Shown: positions 37,566-45,535 of the stretch, piece after piece
Numbering within the stretch: the stretch's first letter is position 1
How the letters are laid out: each line of letters opens with the position of its first letter
Assembly (NCBI GenBank): GCA_020634795.1
Contig: JACKAZ010000002.1
Coordinates: 310,001 to 374,000, forward strand
DNA from: Ardenticatenales bacterium
Lineage (GTDB): Bacteria; Chloroflexota; Anaerolineae; Ardenticatenales; Ardenticatenaceae
Direction: 5' to 3'
Length of the DNA: 64,000 bases
Made by a program: the position numbers and the translations under genes
The notes under the pieces: generated by a model
What the model was told of the DNA's origin: nothing
Seen by the model: the letters and a program-made list of their open reading frames with translations, nothing else
Databases searched by the model: none

Positions 37566-38762
37566 TCAATCCCGTCCGGGTGGTCCGCGGAAGAAGCCAC
37601 TGGGTTCTGTCTCTTCGGCGGGGGTGTAGTCGCTGGGCATCACTTCGACGCCCTCTTCGATCCCGCTTAGGATCTCGGTCTGTGTACTGTTGCGTAATCC
37701 GGTTTCCACCGTGACTTCTTGCGTCGTCCCCTCTGCCCAGCGGAGCACGGTGGCGTTGCCTGCGTCGCGGTTAATTTGAATCGCGCGATTGGGTAGCAGC
37801 AGCGTATTAGACTTCTCTGCGGTGGTGATGTCGGCGGTGGCGCTCATGCCGCTGCGCAGCGCCAGCTCGCTTTCGCTAAGGCGCAGGACGACATCGTAGC
37901 TGACGAGTGGGCTGGTGGGGCTGCTGTTGGCGGCGGGCGAGATGCGCACGACCTCGGCGGCGAGTGGCTTGTTGGCGAAAGCGTCGACGCGGACGGTGGC
38001 TGGCTGGCCGACCGCCACCGCGGCCATATCCACCTCGTCCACATTCAGCACCAACTCGAACTGGCTGTCGTCCGCGATCTCGATCATGGGGCCTGCGGCC
38101 TGTTCTCCGACTTCGACAAAAGTCGCCATGATGCGCCCGTTGAACGGGGCGCGGAGTGTGGCAGCGGCGAGCGCGGCCTGTGCATTTTCAAGTTGAAGCC
38201 GCGCTTGCTCCACCTGCGAGCGAGCGCCGTTCAACTGGCTCTCTGACGGGGTGAGATTCTGTAGCGCGACCTTGGCTTGGGCCAGTTGGGCGCGGGCGGC
38301 CAAGACTTGGCTGTTGTTGTCCGCTTGCTCCTCGGTCAGATTGAATTCGAGGTTGTCCAGGTTGATTTGGGCGCTATCGACCGCCGCTTGGGCGGCACTG
38401 CGTTCCAGGTTGCTGGCGCCAGCCTCCAACGCGGCGAGGGTGCTTTCTTGCAAACGGAGCGCCTCTTCGGCCAGCGCCACATTGCGCTCAAGCGACCCGC
38501 TGTTGAGGGTGAGTAGCGGCTGATCTGCCGTGACCTCGTCGCCGACCGCGACCAGCAGTTCGGCCACGTCGCCCCCCGCCATGGAAAGGCGGGCGCTGCG
38601 CAGCGGCTGCAGGTGGCCGGAAGAGCTAACGGTGGTTACGATCGTGCCACGTTCGACCGCGACCGGCTGCGGGGTTGGCTCGGGGGCGGCATTGTTGCTC
38701 CCGCCGCAGGCGCTGAGGATGAGGACAAGGAGAAGCAAGGGAACGACACGGAATGTTGACAT
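37566..38762 (-). CDS. RND/ABC efflux periplasmic adaptor (HlyD/MacA-like) lipoprotein
   Basis: The 398-residue exported protein has a lipobox LILSAC near residue 19. The first barrel-sandwich half is VGDEVTADQPLLTLNS, followed by a long alpha-helical hairpin (residues ~100-190, Ala/Gln/Leu-rich heptads). The second half is TLRAPFNGRIMATFVEVGE, followed by the beta-barrel and membrane-proximal domains. These adaptors bridge a MacB- or RND-type pump. No pump gene is adjacent in the window. The end contains a Gly/Pro-rich tail (SGFFRGPPGRD). The ATG at 38762 fits the signal peptide; the frame to 38813 is a leader extension. Confidence 0.85.
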   Translation of the reverse strand: MSTFRVVPLLLLVLILSACGGSNNAAPEPTPQPVAVERGTIVTTVSSSGHLQPLRSARLSMAGGDVAELLVAVGDEVTADQPLLTLNSGSLERNVALAEEALRLQESTLAALEAGASNLERSAAQAAVDSAQINLDNLEFNLTEEQADNNSQVLAARAQLAQAKVALQNLTPSESQLNGARSQVEQARLQLENAQAALAAATLRAPFNGRIMATFVEVGEQAAGPMIEIADDSQFELVLNVDEVDMAAVAVGQPATVRVDAFANKPLAAEVVRISPAANSSPTSPLVSYDVVLRLSESELALRSGMSATADITTAEKSNTLLLPNRAIQINRDAGNATVLRWAEGTTQEVTVETGLRNSTQTEILSGIEEGVEVMPSDYTPAEETEPSGFFRGPPGRD

Positions 38763-38885
38763 AGTGATCTTTCGCAGAATGGCGCGGGGAGTCAATGGTG
38801 TGAATTCTATCACAATCCTACGCGGAAGTAGGGAAGAAGTCGCGGGATTGTTGGCCTCTTAACAGGATTGTAAGGAATGGGGGCG

Positions 38886-38965
38886 AATGGAGACATCATG
38901 CGCCGAGGCGCACCACAGAGGATGAAGGTGGTACGTGGCGATGTGCGGGTGTCCCGCACTCTGTT
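38886..38965 (+). repeat. Dispersed intergenic repeat, copy 3 (short)
   Basis: About 70 bases match the first part of the copies at 17884 and 30568, through CAGAGGATGAAGGTGGTACG and GATGTGCGGGTG. The tail with CATGCAC heptamers is absent. Confidence 0.7.
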
Positions 38966-38980
38966 CGAATCGACGAGGCG

Positions 38981-39009
38981 CAGAGCGTGGGTGAATAATC
39001 CACGCTCTG
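38981..39009 (-). terminator. Hairpin downstream of the VOC gene
   Basis: Perfect 10-bp arms CAGAGCGTGG and CCACGCTCTG enclose a 9-nt loop, 60 bases after the VOC gene stop. No clear T-tract is present. Confidence 0.5.
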
Positions 39010-39068
39010 GCCATTCGCCACCCCACCTCTAATCAGCGCTCTTCAGGGCGCGCAGAGGCGTTACCGTG

Positions 39069-39455
39069 CTAGGAAAGCGGCGCGTAGAGATCGACGGCGT
39101 TGCCGTCGGGGTCGCGGAGCGTGGCGTAGCGCTGGCCCCAGAAGGCGTCCCACGGTTCTAGGTGGCCTTCGTGGCCTGCCGCGAGGGCTTTGTGGTAGAG
39201 ATCATCGACTTCTTGCGGGCTGTCGCAGCGGAAGGCGAGGGCGAAGGCGTGGCCGCTGGCGGGGCTGTACGATGGGTCGAAGCCCTGGACGAGCGCGACG
39301 CTGTCCCACATCAACCGAAACCCACTTGCCGTCTCGTATTCAGCATGCGCTTCCTCGTCCATTTGGGATGGAATGTCGAGGCCGAGCAGTCGGTAGAAGG
39401 CGAGGGTGGCGGCCATATCGCGCACCACCATCCCCATCGCATCAGGCGTTGCCAT
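39069..39455 (-). CDS. VOC-superfamily (glyoxalase/bleomycin-resistance-like) protein
   Basis: The 128-residue protein has the paired beta-alpha-beta-beta-beta units of the VOC fold: MGMVVRDMAATLAFYRLLGLDI at the start and GQRYATLRDPDGNAVDLYAPL at the end (RDPDGNxxxL signature). The metal ligands of glyoxalase I are not all evident, so a binding or resistance role is as likely as isomerase activity. It is the third gene of a unit after MscS and the histidine phosphatase, starting 4 bases after the phosphatase stop. Confidence 0.82.
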   Translation of the reverse strand: MATPDAMGMVVRDMAATLAFYRLLGLDIPSQMDEEAHAEYETASGFRLMWDSVALVQGFDPSYSPASGHAFALAFRCDSPQEVDDLYHKALAAGHEGHLEPWDAFWGQRYATLRDPDGNAVDLYAPLS

Positions 39456-39459
39456 AAAA

Positions 39460-40149
39460 TCATCCTTCGTGTAGTGATTTGGGTTCTACGGGGGCGTCGT
39501 GGTCGTCCTCGCGCTGCGACCGTTCCGAATGGCCGACGAGTGGCTGGTAGTGAGCGACATCGTTTAGCGTTAGCAGCCGGGGGGCGTAGGGCGTCAGCCC
39601 GATCACGGTCAAGCTGGCAGGGCTGATGACGAGCCGTTGGAAGAGATCGAGATGGACGCCCGCATAGTGGGCCGCGACCATCTTGATCAGATCGGCATGA
39701 GAGACGATAATCGCCGCTTCGTTGTCGCCGAGCGTGGCAACGACCGACTCGATCGCCTGAATGGCCCGCATCTGGACATCCCGCATCCGTTCCCCGTCGG
39801 GGAACTGCATCGCGCTGGGGAAGCCCTGCACGATTCGCCATTCGTCGAGCTTCGCCAGCGACTCGATGCTTTCGCCTTCCCACGCCCCGTAGCGTACTTC
39901 GCCGATCCCATCCAGCGGATGCACGGGCAGATCGAGCGACTCGGCGAGGTGGGCCGCCGTCTCGCGTGTCCGGTCGAGCGGGCTGCTGTAGAGCGCCGCA
40001 ATCTGGCCGCGCAGCGGGGCGAGCCGCGCGGCCAACGCCCGTGCTTGGCCGTGGCCATCGTCGTTGAGGTGCACCTCCGGCAGCCAGCCCGCCAGCCGCT
40101 TGCCGACCATCGAGTTCTGGCCATGACGGACCAAGAGGATTCGTTTCAT
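39460..40149 (-). CDS. Histidine phosphatase family protein (phosphoglycerate mutase-like)
   Basis: The 229-residue protein has the catalytic LVRHGQ motif near residue 5-10, the SSPLDRTRETA arginine loop, the acidic E in GEVRYGAWEGESIESL and the second catalytic His in IIVSHADLIKMV. The broad-specificity members of this family (PhoE/GpmB-like) dephosphorylate small metabolites. Its start overlaps the MscS stop by 4 bases. The C terminus is extended by a polar tail (GHSERSQREDDHDAP). Confidence 0.88.
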   Translation of the reverse strand: MKRILLVRHGQNSMVGKRLAGWLPEVHLNDDGHGQARALAARLAPLRGQIAALYSSPLDRTRETAAHLAESLDLPVHPLDGIGEVRYGAWEGESIESLAKLDEWRIVQGFPSAMQFPDGERMRDVQMRAIQAIESVVATLGDNEAAIIVSHADLIKMVAAHYAGVHLDLFQRLVISPASLTVIGLTPYAPRLLTLNDVAHYQPLVGHSERSQREDDHDAPVEPKSLHEG

Positions 40150-41090
40150 GGCTCGCCGCCTTGTGCGGGCGGCGTAAAGGCACCGACCGGTTCGTGATCG
40201 TGCAGGATACGGTAGGCGGGGGGCGCCAGTTGAATCCGTGGATGGGCCGCGACATGGCGCAGAAAGCCCGTGGTGATATCGTGGCTGGTGCCACGTCGTC
40301 GGCGCGGGGGGATGAGGTAGCGTAGCGTCAGGCGGATGCCGTCGCGCAGCAGATCGACGTAGACGAAGGGCGTGGTAATGCCACGCTGATAGGCATAGCG
40401 ACGCCCAATGTCCTCCGCCGTAGTAAACGCATATTCCTCGATTTCCTCGTAGAATGGCTCCGCTTGTTCCAACAGCAAGGTGCGTGCGGCCTCCCAATCG
40501 CTGTCGTGCGTCACCACCACCACAATCTCGTTCCAGATCAGATTGAAGACGTCGGTGTAGTTGTAGACCGGCCCATCGAAGATGACACTGTTGGGGATAT
40601 GGACGATGCGGCCCGTACTCTGGTCTGCGTTCACCCAATTCCCGATTTCCATCAGATGGATTTGCATCGGCCCGATATCGACCACATCGCCACTGACCCC
40701 TGCCGCCTCGATGCGGTCGCCGACGTGCAGCGGCATCCGGGTCATGATCAGCACCCATCCCAGCAGCGAGGTCAGCGGGCGGCTGAGCGTCAGGGCGAGG
40801 CCCGCCGCCAGCAGCGCCAAGACTTGCAACACCACCTGACCGCTCGGCAGCCACAGGGCTGCCAAGATCACCAACCCCACAAAAAAAAGAAGGGTGCGTG
40901 CGAGACTGCGATACTCGTGGCTCCGTGCGACATCTTTCACGTGGGTGCGAACGTACCCCGAAATGAGGCGGTGCATCACCCACAAAACGAGAATCGTGAT
41001 CACACTCTCGACGAGGGCTTGCAAGATTTGCTCACGCGAGAACTCGACCGAGAGTTGTCGAAGCGATTCAAGTAGGGTATCAAAATTCAT
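40146..41090 (-). CDS. Mechanosensitive ion channel (MscS family)
   Basis: The 314-residue membrane protein has two or three N-terminal helices and a pore-lining helix region (VVLQVLALLAAGLALTLSRPLTSLLGWVLIM). The MscS beta domain then reads HVGDRIEAAGVSGDVVDIGPMQIHL...IVHIPNSVIF, a classic signature. A C-terminal alpha/beta domain completes the vestibule. The channel opens under membrane tension and relieves osmotic downshock. The ATG at 41090 is preferred over an upstream frame. It is followed by the histidine phosphatase with a 4-base overlap. Confidence 0.9.
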   Translation of the reverse strand: MNFDTLLESLRQLSVEFSREQILQALVESVITILVLWVMHRLISGYVRTHVKDVARSHEYRSLARTLLFFVGLVILAALWLPSGQVVLQVLALLAAGLALTLSRPLTSLLGWVLIMTRMPLHVGDRIEAAGVSGDVVDIGPMQIHLMEIGNWVNADQSTGRIVHIPNSVIFDGPVYNYTDVFNLIWNEIVVVVTHDSDWEAARTLLLEQAEPFYEEIEEYAFTTAEDIGRRYAYQRGITTPFVYVDLLRDGIRLTLRYLIPPRRRRGTSHDITTGFLRHVAAHPRIQLAPPAYRILHDHEPVGAFTPPAQGGEP

Positions 41091-41185
41091 AGTCACAGCT
41101 CGTGGACGCGGCCTGAAGGGAGATGGGGCGATTATACCCACCAGTCGGGGCAAGGCGAAGCGTCGGCGATGCGTGTCGGAGATTA

Positions 41186-41325
41186 GGGAGCTGGGGGAGC
41201 TGGGGGAGCTGGGGGAGCTGGGGGAGCTGGGGGAGCTGGGGGAGCTGGGGGTGTGAGGGTGTTCTGCGTTAACTGCTCTGCGTTGCCGTTCCGTTCTGCG
41301 TTCTGCGTTCTGCGTTCTGCGTTTT
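41186..41325. repeat. GGGGGAGCT array (family A) joined to GTTCTGC array (family B)
   Basis: Seven near-perfect 9-bp GGGGGAGCT units occupy 41186-41251. After 9 bases a family B block follows at 41261-41325: a TGCTCTGCGTT segment, GCCGTTCC, then four exact 7-bp TTCTGCG units. The gap lies between the MscS start and the next gene. Confidence 0.9.
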
Positions 41326-41392
41326 TACCAACTTCGCCGCGCCATGATAGAATCACAAGATTGCGTGGCAACGCCATTCTATTTTGTGAAGA

Positions 41393-42769
41393 ATGGCTCA
41401 TATCGGCATTGATCAGAGCAAAGGACGGCGCATGGCGGCACAACGAGTTGAACGGAAACGACGCACCGAATCGAGTAGCGGCAATCGCTGGCTCCTCCCC
41501 CTGCTCTTAGGGCTAATCATTGGCGTGGCAGGGGGGCTGACCTATGCGTGGGTGATCGATCCCGCCGAGCCTTCCTTCGCCTACCCCAGCGAGTTGAGCA
41601 GCCGTGATCGCGATGACTGGATTAGCATGACGGCCGATTCGTTTGCATGGGATCAAGATCCGTTGCGGCTGGACAGTCGGCTTGAACACTTTTCGCAGCA
41701 GGAGCGTTCCACGATCATCGACAAGTTGATCGCGTTGGCCACCACCCAAGGGGATTTGGCACGCGAGCAGCGCTTGCAGCAACTGCGTAGCTACTTGGTC
41801 GCTCAACAGCCGGTCAGCGGCGGAGAGACCGATAGGGGGGCGGTGGGGACCACGAGCGACGACGCGCAACGCCGCCAGAATTTCGGACTGTTGGCCCAGT
41901 TTTGCGGCTTTAGTATTTTGGCGTTGGCCGTGGTGGCTTTCATTTCGGTGATGCTGACCCGTTCACGGATGGGCGCGGGGCAGAGCAGACGACGCAGCAC
42001 ACCGCCCGCACCGGATCGTGAGCGCCGCTCGCCTCGGGAACGGGGCGCGGCCCCTGACCTGCTCCATCAAGGGTTGGACGAGCCGTTCTTGGAGGCGCCG
42101 CCATCAACAGGAGATGATCGTTACCAGCCCGATGCCTTTGACGCTCAAGAGGAAGAGGATGATCGGTTCGATGCAGTGAATGGGGAATTCTCGGTCGAAT
42201 CGGGGAACGATGACGATTACGACGACGAAAAGATCAACGCCCTCTTCCGCGATACCGAGTCCGAAGTTAACCGACCCACGACTGCGCCCCAGCGTGTCAG
42301 CCCCTTCGAGGCCCCGTCCGACGCCGATTACCAGCCCGCCGCGTCAGAATTTGTCACCCGCTATCAATTCGGCGAGCCGCTCTACGAGACGAGCTATCCC
42401 ATTGAAACGGATCGCCAAGAATTCTTGGGCGAATGTGGGGTCGGTATTTCACGAACTCTGGGCGACGATCCCGATGTGCCGCAACGGGTCTCGGCCTTCG
42501 AGTTGTGGCTCTTTGACAAAAATCAGCTCAGCACTGCGTCGATCCTTTTGCTCAGCGACGCGCTGTGGGCCGACGCGGCCCAACGTGCCGCGCTTGCCAG
42601 CGAAGGAGAGCTATCAGCGGTGCGAAGCGGCGATACCTTCCAGTTAGAGAGCGAATCGCTGCGCGTGATGGCCCGTGTTCGGGAGGTGGCCTTTGGCGAC
42701 AGCGCGGACGCGGAAAACAGTTACTTCGAACGCTTCATCGTGGAGATGTCGGCCCAACAGAAGGGGTAG
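41393..42769 (+). CDS. Uncharacterised membrane protein with acidic linker
   Basis: The 458-residue protein has a basic N terminus and membrane helices at about residues 34-53 and 172-192. A long disordered acidic linker (residues ~200-310, with EEEDDRFD and NDDDYDDEK) precedes a C-terminal folded domain (residues ~315-455). That domain contains ECGVGISRTLGDDPDVPQRV and FELWLFDKNQLSTASILLLS. No family was recognised. TAGAAT at about 41349-41354 is a possible -10 box. A strong terminator follows at 42834. Confidence 0.65.
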   Translation: MAHIGIDQSKGRRMAAQRVERKRRTESSSGNRWLLPLLLGLIIGVAGGLTYAWVIDPAEPSFAYPSELSSRDRDDWISMTADSFAWDQDPLRLDSRLEHFSQQERSTIIDKLIALATTQGDLAREQRLQQLRSYLVAQQPVSGGETDRGAVGTTSDDAQRRQNFGLLAQFCGFSILALAVVAFISVMLTRSRMGAGQSRRRSTPPAPDRERRSPRERGAAPDLLHQGLDEPFLEAPPSTGDDRYQPDAFDAQEEEDDRFDAVNGEFSVESGNDDDYDDEKINALFRDTESEVNRPTTAPQRVSPFEAPSDADYQPAASEFVTRYQFGEPLYETSYPIETDRQEFLGECGVGISRTLGDDPDVPQRVSAFELWLFDKNQLSTASILLLSDALWADAAQRAALASEGELSAVRSGDTFQLESESLRVMARVREVAFGDSADAENSYFERFIVEMSAQQKG

Positions 42770-42833
42770 CGGACGAGGGCGGTACAGAGCGGTGACGTGG
42801 AGGCGCTTTGAAGAGAGAAAAAAAGTTCAGAAA

Positions 42834-42866
42834 GGGCGCTCGACTAAACTCGTCGAGTGCCCTTTT
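42834..42866 (+). terminator. Rho-independent terminator
   Basis: An 11-bp stem with arms GGGCGCTCGAC and GTCGAGTGCCC (one G-T pair) has a 7-nt loop and is followed by TTTT. It is 65 bases after the membrane protein stop. Confidence 0.88.
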
Positions 42867-42869
42867 GTG

Positions 42870-43382
42870 TTGGATAGGTCAGACCGCTTCCTTTCAGGCC
42901 AACTGCCATGTCGCAGGCTTTGGTACGATCAGGATACACGCAGCGAGGCATCTTGCCGCACAGTGCGTGGCAGACCGGCGCTTGTGGGGGGGGGATGCAT
43001 GGTCAGTGGCGGTGGGGGAAGCGTGGGGGACATTGCATCTGCGCTGTGTTGCTTATGCTCCGAACCGTACGCAGTCTAGGCTCTATGGCAGACTGGCTTC
43101 TATTGCTCCTGCGGCTACGGCTGCGATAAGGCCCTCATCATTTAGCAACCTCGCATCATCGTACGTTACCTGACGCATCCTGTAACACCTGCGGATGCCT
43201 GGTAGGTTCCTGCACTTATTTTGTAAGCTATTGATTAGCTAGTCTTAATATCCACGCAATCACTTGTGATATGAGCAGGCGGAGGGGGTCTACGGGTTGC
43301 AGGCACCTTTTACCCAACTCCAGCCAGTCCTCTATTCGATTAAGTGTCTCAGAATCAACGCTCATATGATTCCTTCATGCAT
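42870..43382 (+). other. Gap without recognisable gene, composition shift
   Basis: About 510 bases with several short frames but no conserved-looking protein. Base composition falls steadily towards A+T from about 43100. It marks the left edge of the cassette-like island. Confidence 0.5.
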
Positions 43383-43458
43383 GCATAACGCCACCAATCA
43401 GCCGAACCGAAAGGAGCGGCAGCGATTGAAGGTGTCGGCGGGATTTGCCTTGTTAGGC
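43383..43458 (-). mobile_element. attC-like integron recombination site
   Basis: On the minus strand the site opens with GCCTAAC (fits RYYYAAC) and closes 76 bases later with GTTATGC (near GTTRRRY). The inner arms, AAATCCCGCCGACACC and GGTTCGGCTGATTGG, are imperfectly complementary, giving the usual folded attC with unpaired spacers. It begins 2 bases after the TAA stop of the GH114 gene, the normal cassette layout. The terminal box has one mismatch to consensus. Confidence 0.65.
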
Positions 43459-43460
43459 GC

Positions 43461-44314
43461 TTACAGACAACTGAACCTGAACTCATCATCTAGATTCAAT
43501 GGTAGAATTAGAGTGCTAAATTGATTATTCACCGATTCAGTGCACAGATCATGTCTCGCCGATTCATCAGCCACATATTTATTTGAGTACTCAGCATTCA
43601 AAACTGGTTTGCCATTGTTTATAAAAGGGAAAAGCGTGTTGCACTCATCGTATTCAAAGCATTGTTCATTCACCGAAAAATCGTAGTAATCTACAAGCTC
43701 GTTAATTTGAGCAAGGTCATTCTTAAACCAACCGACAATTCTCTTTTATGTGCCTCATTAGCAATAAATTTATTAAATGCCACTTGGTCTGTAGCAGTTA
43801 AATTAAACCCTGAATTGTTGACATACCCATCCATGTTGTCAGGCTCAACCCCATCACATCCTTTTTCTTTTGCTAAGTCTAAACGGGACTTCATAATGGC
43901 ATGAACATTAGATGAGCGAATATCCAGCCACCGTTCATCCTCCCAACCATCAAGCGTATTGCCTAGTTCTTCAGGGAGAAAATGGTCTTTGTCTTCTCTA
44001 AAGTCTTCATACGAACCCGCAGAGAAATAGCAGATTACTTTCTTACCTGATGCCTGAAGTTCTTGAATTGACGCTAAAGAGGTAGTGAAAAGATCAATAT
44101 CATACAATTCAACCGAATATGAACTATTGATACTTCCTGCTAACTGCCATTGCCATGTTACGAACAGCGCAGGACGATACCAGTCACCCTCTGTGATCGC
44201 TGCTTCATTAGGATCCAAACGGGTGTCATTAGTGTTACTTAGTTCAGCATCGCCATTGCAGCCACCGAGTGCCAACACTATAAAAACAAAAATTGCTGCA
44301 AAACCAACTTTCAC
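43461..44314 (-). pseudogene. GH114-like (endo-alpha-1,4-polygalactosaminidase family) gene, frameshifted
   Basis: A GTG start at 44314 with an AAAGGA Shine-Dalgarno gives a lipoprotein signal (VFIVLALGGC). The GH114/TM1410-like barrel follows: FVTWQWQLAG, then KVICYFSAGSYEDFRED, then WLDIRSSNVHAIMKSRLDLA and KGCDGVEPDNMDGY. The frame breaks after SVGLR near plus coordinate 43722-43726. Adding one base (restoring LKNDLAQINELVDYYDF) joins it to NEQCFEYDECNTLFPFINNGK and the real stop at 43461. The break is either a mutation or a sequencing error in an A/T run. Composition is much lower in GC than the flanks. Confidence 0.82.
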
Positions 44315-44357
44315 GGTTCCTTTCCTTTCGACACCTGACGCTGCGTGCATGTGCTTG

Positions 44358-45017
44358 TTAGCTCTTGATCCTATGAAGAATTTTGCCTAACGTGAGAGCT
44401 ACCTTTAGAGACCACACTTCTAGCCTACCCATCGAGGCCGCCGCCCACGGCTTAAGTGGCTCCCCTATAAGCTCCTTGGCTACCACCAACTGGGGTGGTG
44501 TGAGGAAAATAAGCACCACGCATTGATCATTAGTATCAATCCAATAATAGCGTCCATCGACTCCTGTCGCCGCTAGAGCGCGATTAATACAACCAATAAA
44601 ACGTAAATCAACCCAATCACCGAGGAACTTCAGCGGCTGCTGATAAGTGTGGTCGAACAGTTTGAACGTAAGGAGCAGTTCACCATCATATTCTAATCCT
44701 TCGTCGGCTTCTGGAGTAACTACCACTTGCTGTGGGGCAAACATGCCGCGTGAAATATTAGCTAAGTCGCTGACAAGTGCTTCATACGATGCGGATACTG
44801 TCGGATCCCACAAGTACTCTGTGTCAAACCAATATGTGAGCTGTGGCAACTGATACACAAGGCGGTCAACGGACAGATTTTCCTCTTGTATCGTTTGACA
44901 TCTCTCAACGACCTCGCCTTCTGTTAAATGACTTAGTAATCCTACCTCATTTAACCGTTTAATCGCACGCTCTATTTCTTGTTTTCCATTGTGCCTATCG
45001 CCATATAAACTTCTCAT
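44358..45017 (-). CDS. Hypothetical protein in cassette-like island
   Basis: The 219-residue soluble protein was not assigned to a family. It has a helical N terminus (KQEIERAIKRLNEVGLLSHLT) and a mixed alpha/beta remainder, with VVVTPEADEGLEYDGELLLTF and DGRYYWIDTNDQCVVLIFLTPPQLV. An AAGGAAG Shine-Dalgarno precedes the ATG. Its stop lies inside GAGCTAACAAGCACATGC, which looks like the left half of an attC site whose right half is missing. It sits directly upstream of the GH114 gene on the same strand, and A+T content is high. Confidence 0.6.
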   Translation of the reverse strand: MRSLYGDRHNGKQEIERAIKRLNEVGLLSHLTEGEVVERCQTIQEENLSVDRLVYQLPQLTYWFDTEYLWDPTVSASYEALVSDLANISRGMFAPQQVVVTPEADEGLEYDGELLLTFKLFDHTYQQPLKFLGDWVDLRFIGCINRALAATGVDGRYYWIDTNDQCVVLIFLTPPQLVVAKELIGEPLKPWAAASMGRLEVWSLKVALTLGKILHRIKS

Positions 45018-45476
45018 TCAATTACTTCTTCCTTATTATTGGCGTATAGTCGTGAAGAGCTAACACATCTCTGGCGGACGAACTGCGGCACAATCCTACC
45101 GGTTTCGGCTTATGCCGACGTTGATTCGGCATGAACCCATATTGGGGGCAATTGCCGCCAAGCGTTCGGCATAAAATAGAAAAACGGATATTTAAGCCGA
45201 CGATCCGCACCGTACTTTCAAGAGTCTTAGCAGTGCTCTCGACTGGGAGCCTTTGGGCCTGCGAGCCTCTCTGTGACTAAACTGGCGACAGGTGATTCGC
45301 AGAACCCCGTACCATGCGTGCCTCTGCTCGGTCCAAGCTCTGTAAGGCGTCTCATCACAATCTATCGAACATGGTAACTCATTGGAAATTTCCACGTCTT
45401 TCGTTGCGATGCAAGGCTTTACATCGTTTCTCAGCAATGTCATCCCATGATTGGCCGTGGTAGGTAACATTGCCTA
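45018..45476. other. Gap in the low-GC island
   Basis: No gene could be supported. The stretch 45105-45175 contains GGCTTATGCCG, TTCGGCATGAA and TTCGGCATAAA motifs with short inverted pairing. A 92-residue open frame at 45192-45470 looks non-coding. Confidence 0.4.
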
Positions 45477-45518
45477 CCCCCAGCTCCCCCAGCTCCCCCA
45501 GCTCCCCAAGCTCCCCCA
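45477..45518. repeat. GGGGGAGCT array (family A), complement orientation
   Basis: Four AGCTCCCCC units lie 17 bases beyond the dGTPase stop. Confidence 0.9.
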
Positions 45519-45535
45519 CCTGAGCAACAGCCCTG

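Noticed and set aside
38960..39015. tRNA gene near a TTCGAATCGA string
   Set aside because: No acceptor stem, anticodon arm or CCA-compatible end can be folded; the sequence is a simple hairpin.
41186..41251. CRISPR array
   Set aside because: Units are 9 bp and contiguous with no spacers; the same holds for all other tandem arrays here, and no cas genes are present.
45192..45470. 92-residue ORF in the low-GC island
   Set aside because: No ribosome site, no recognisable motif and composition unlike a protein; left as non-coding.
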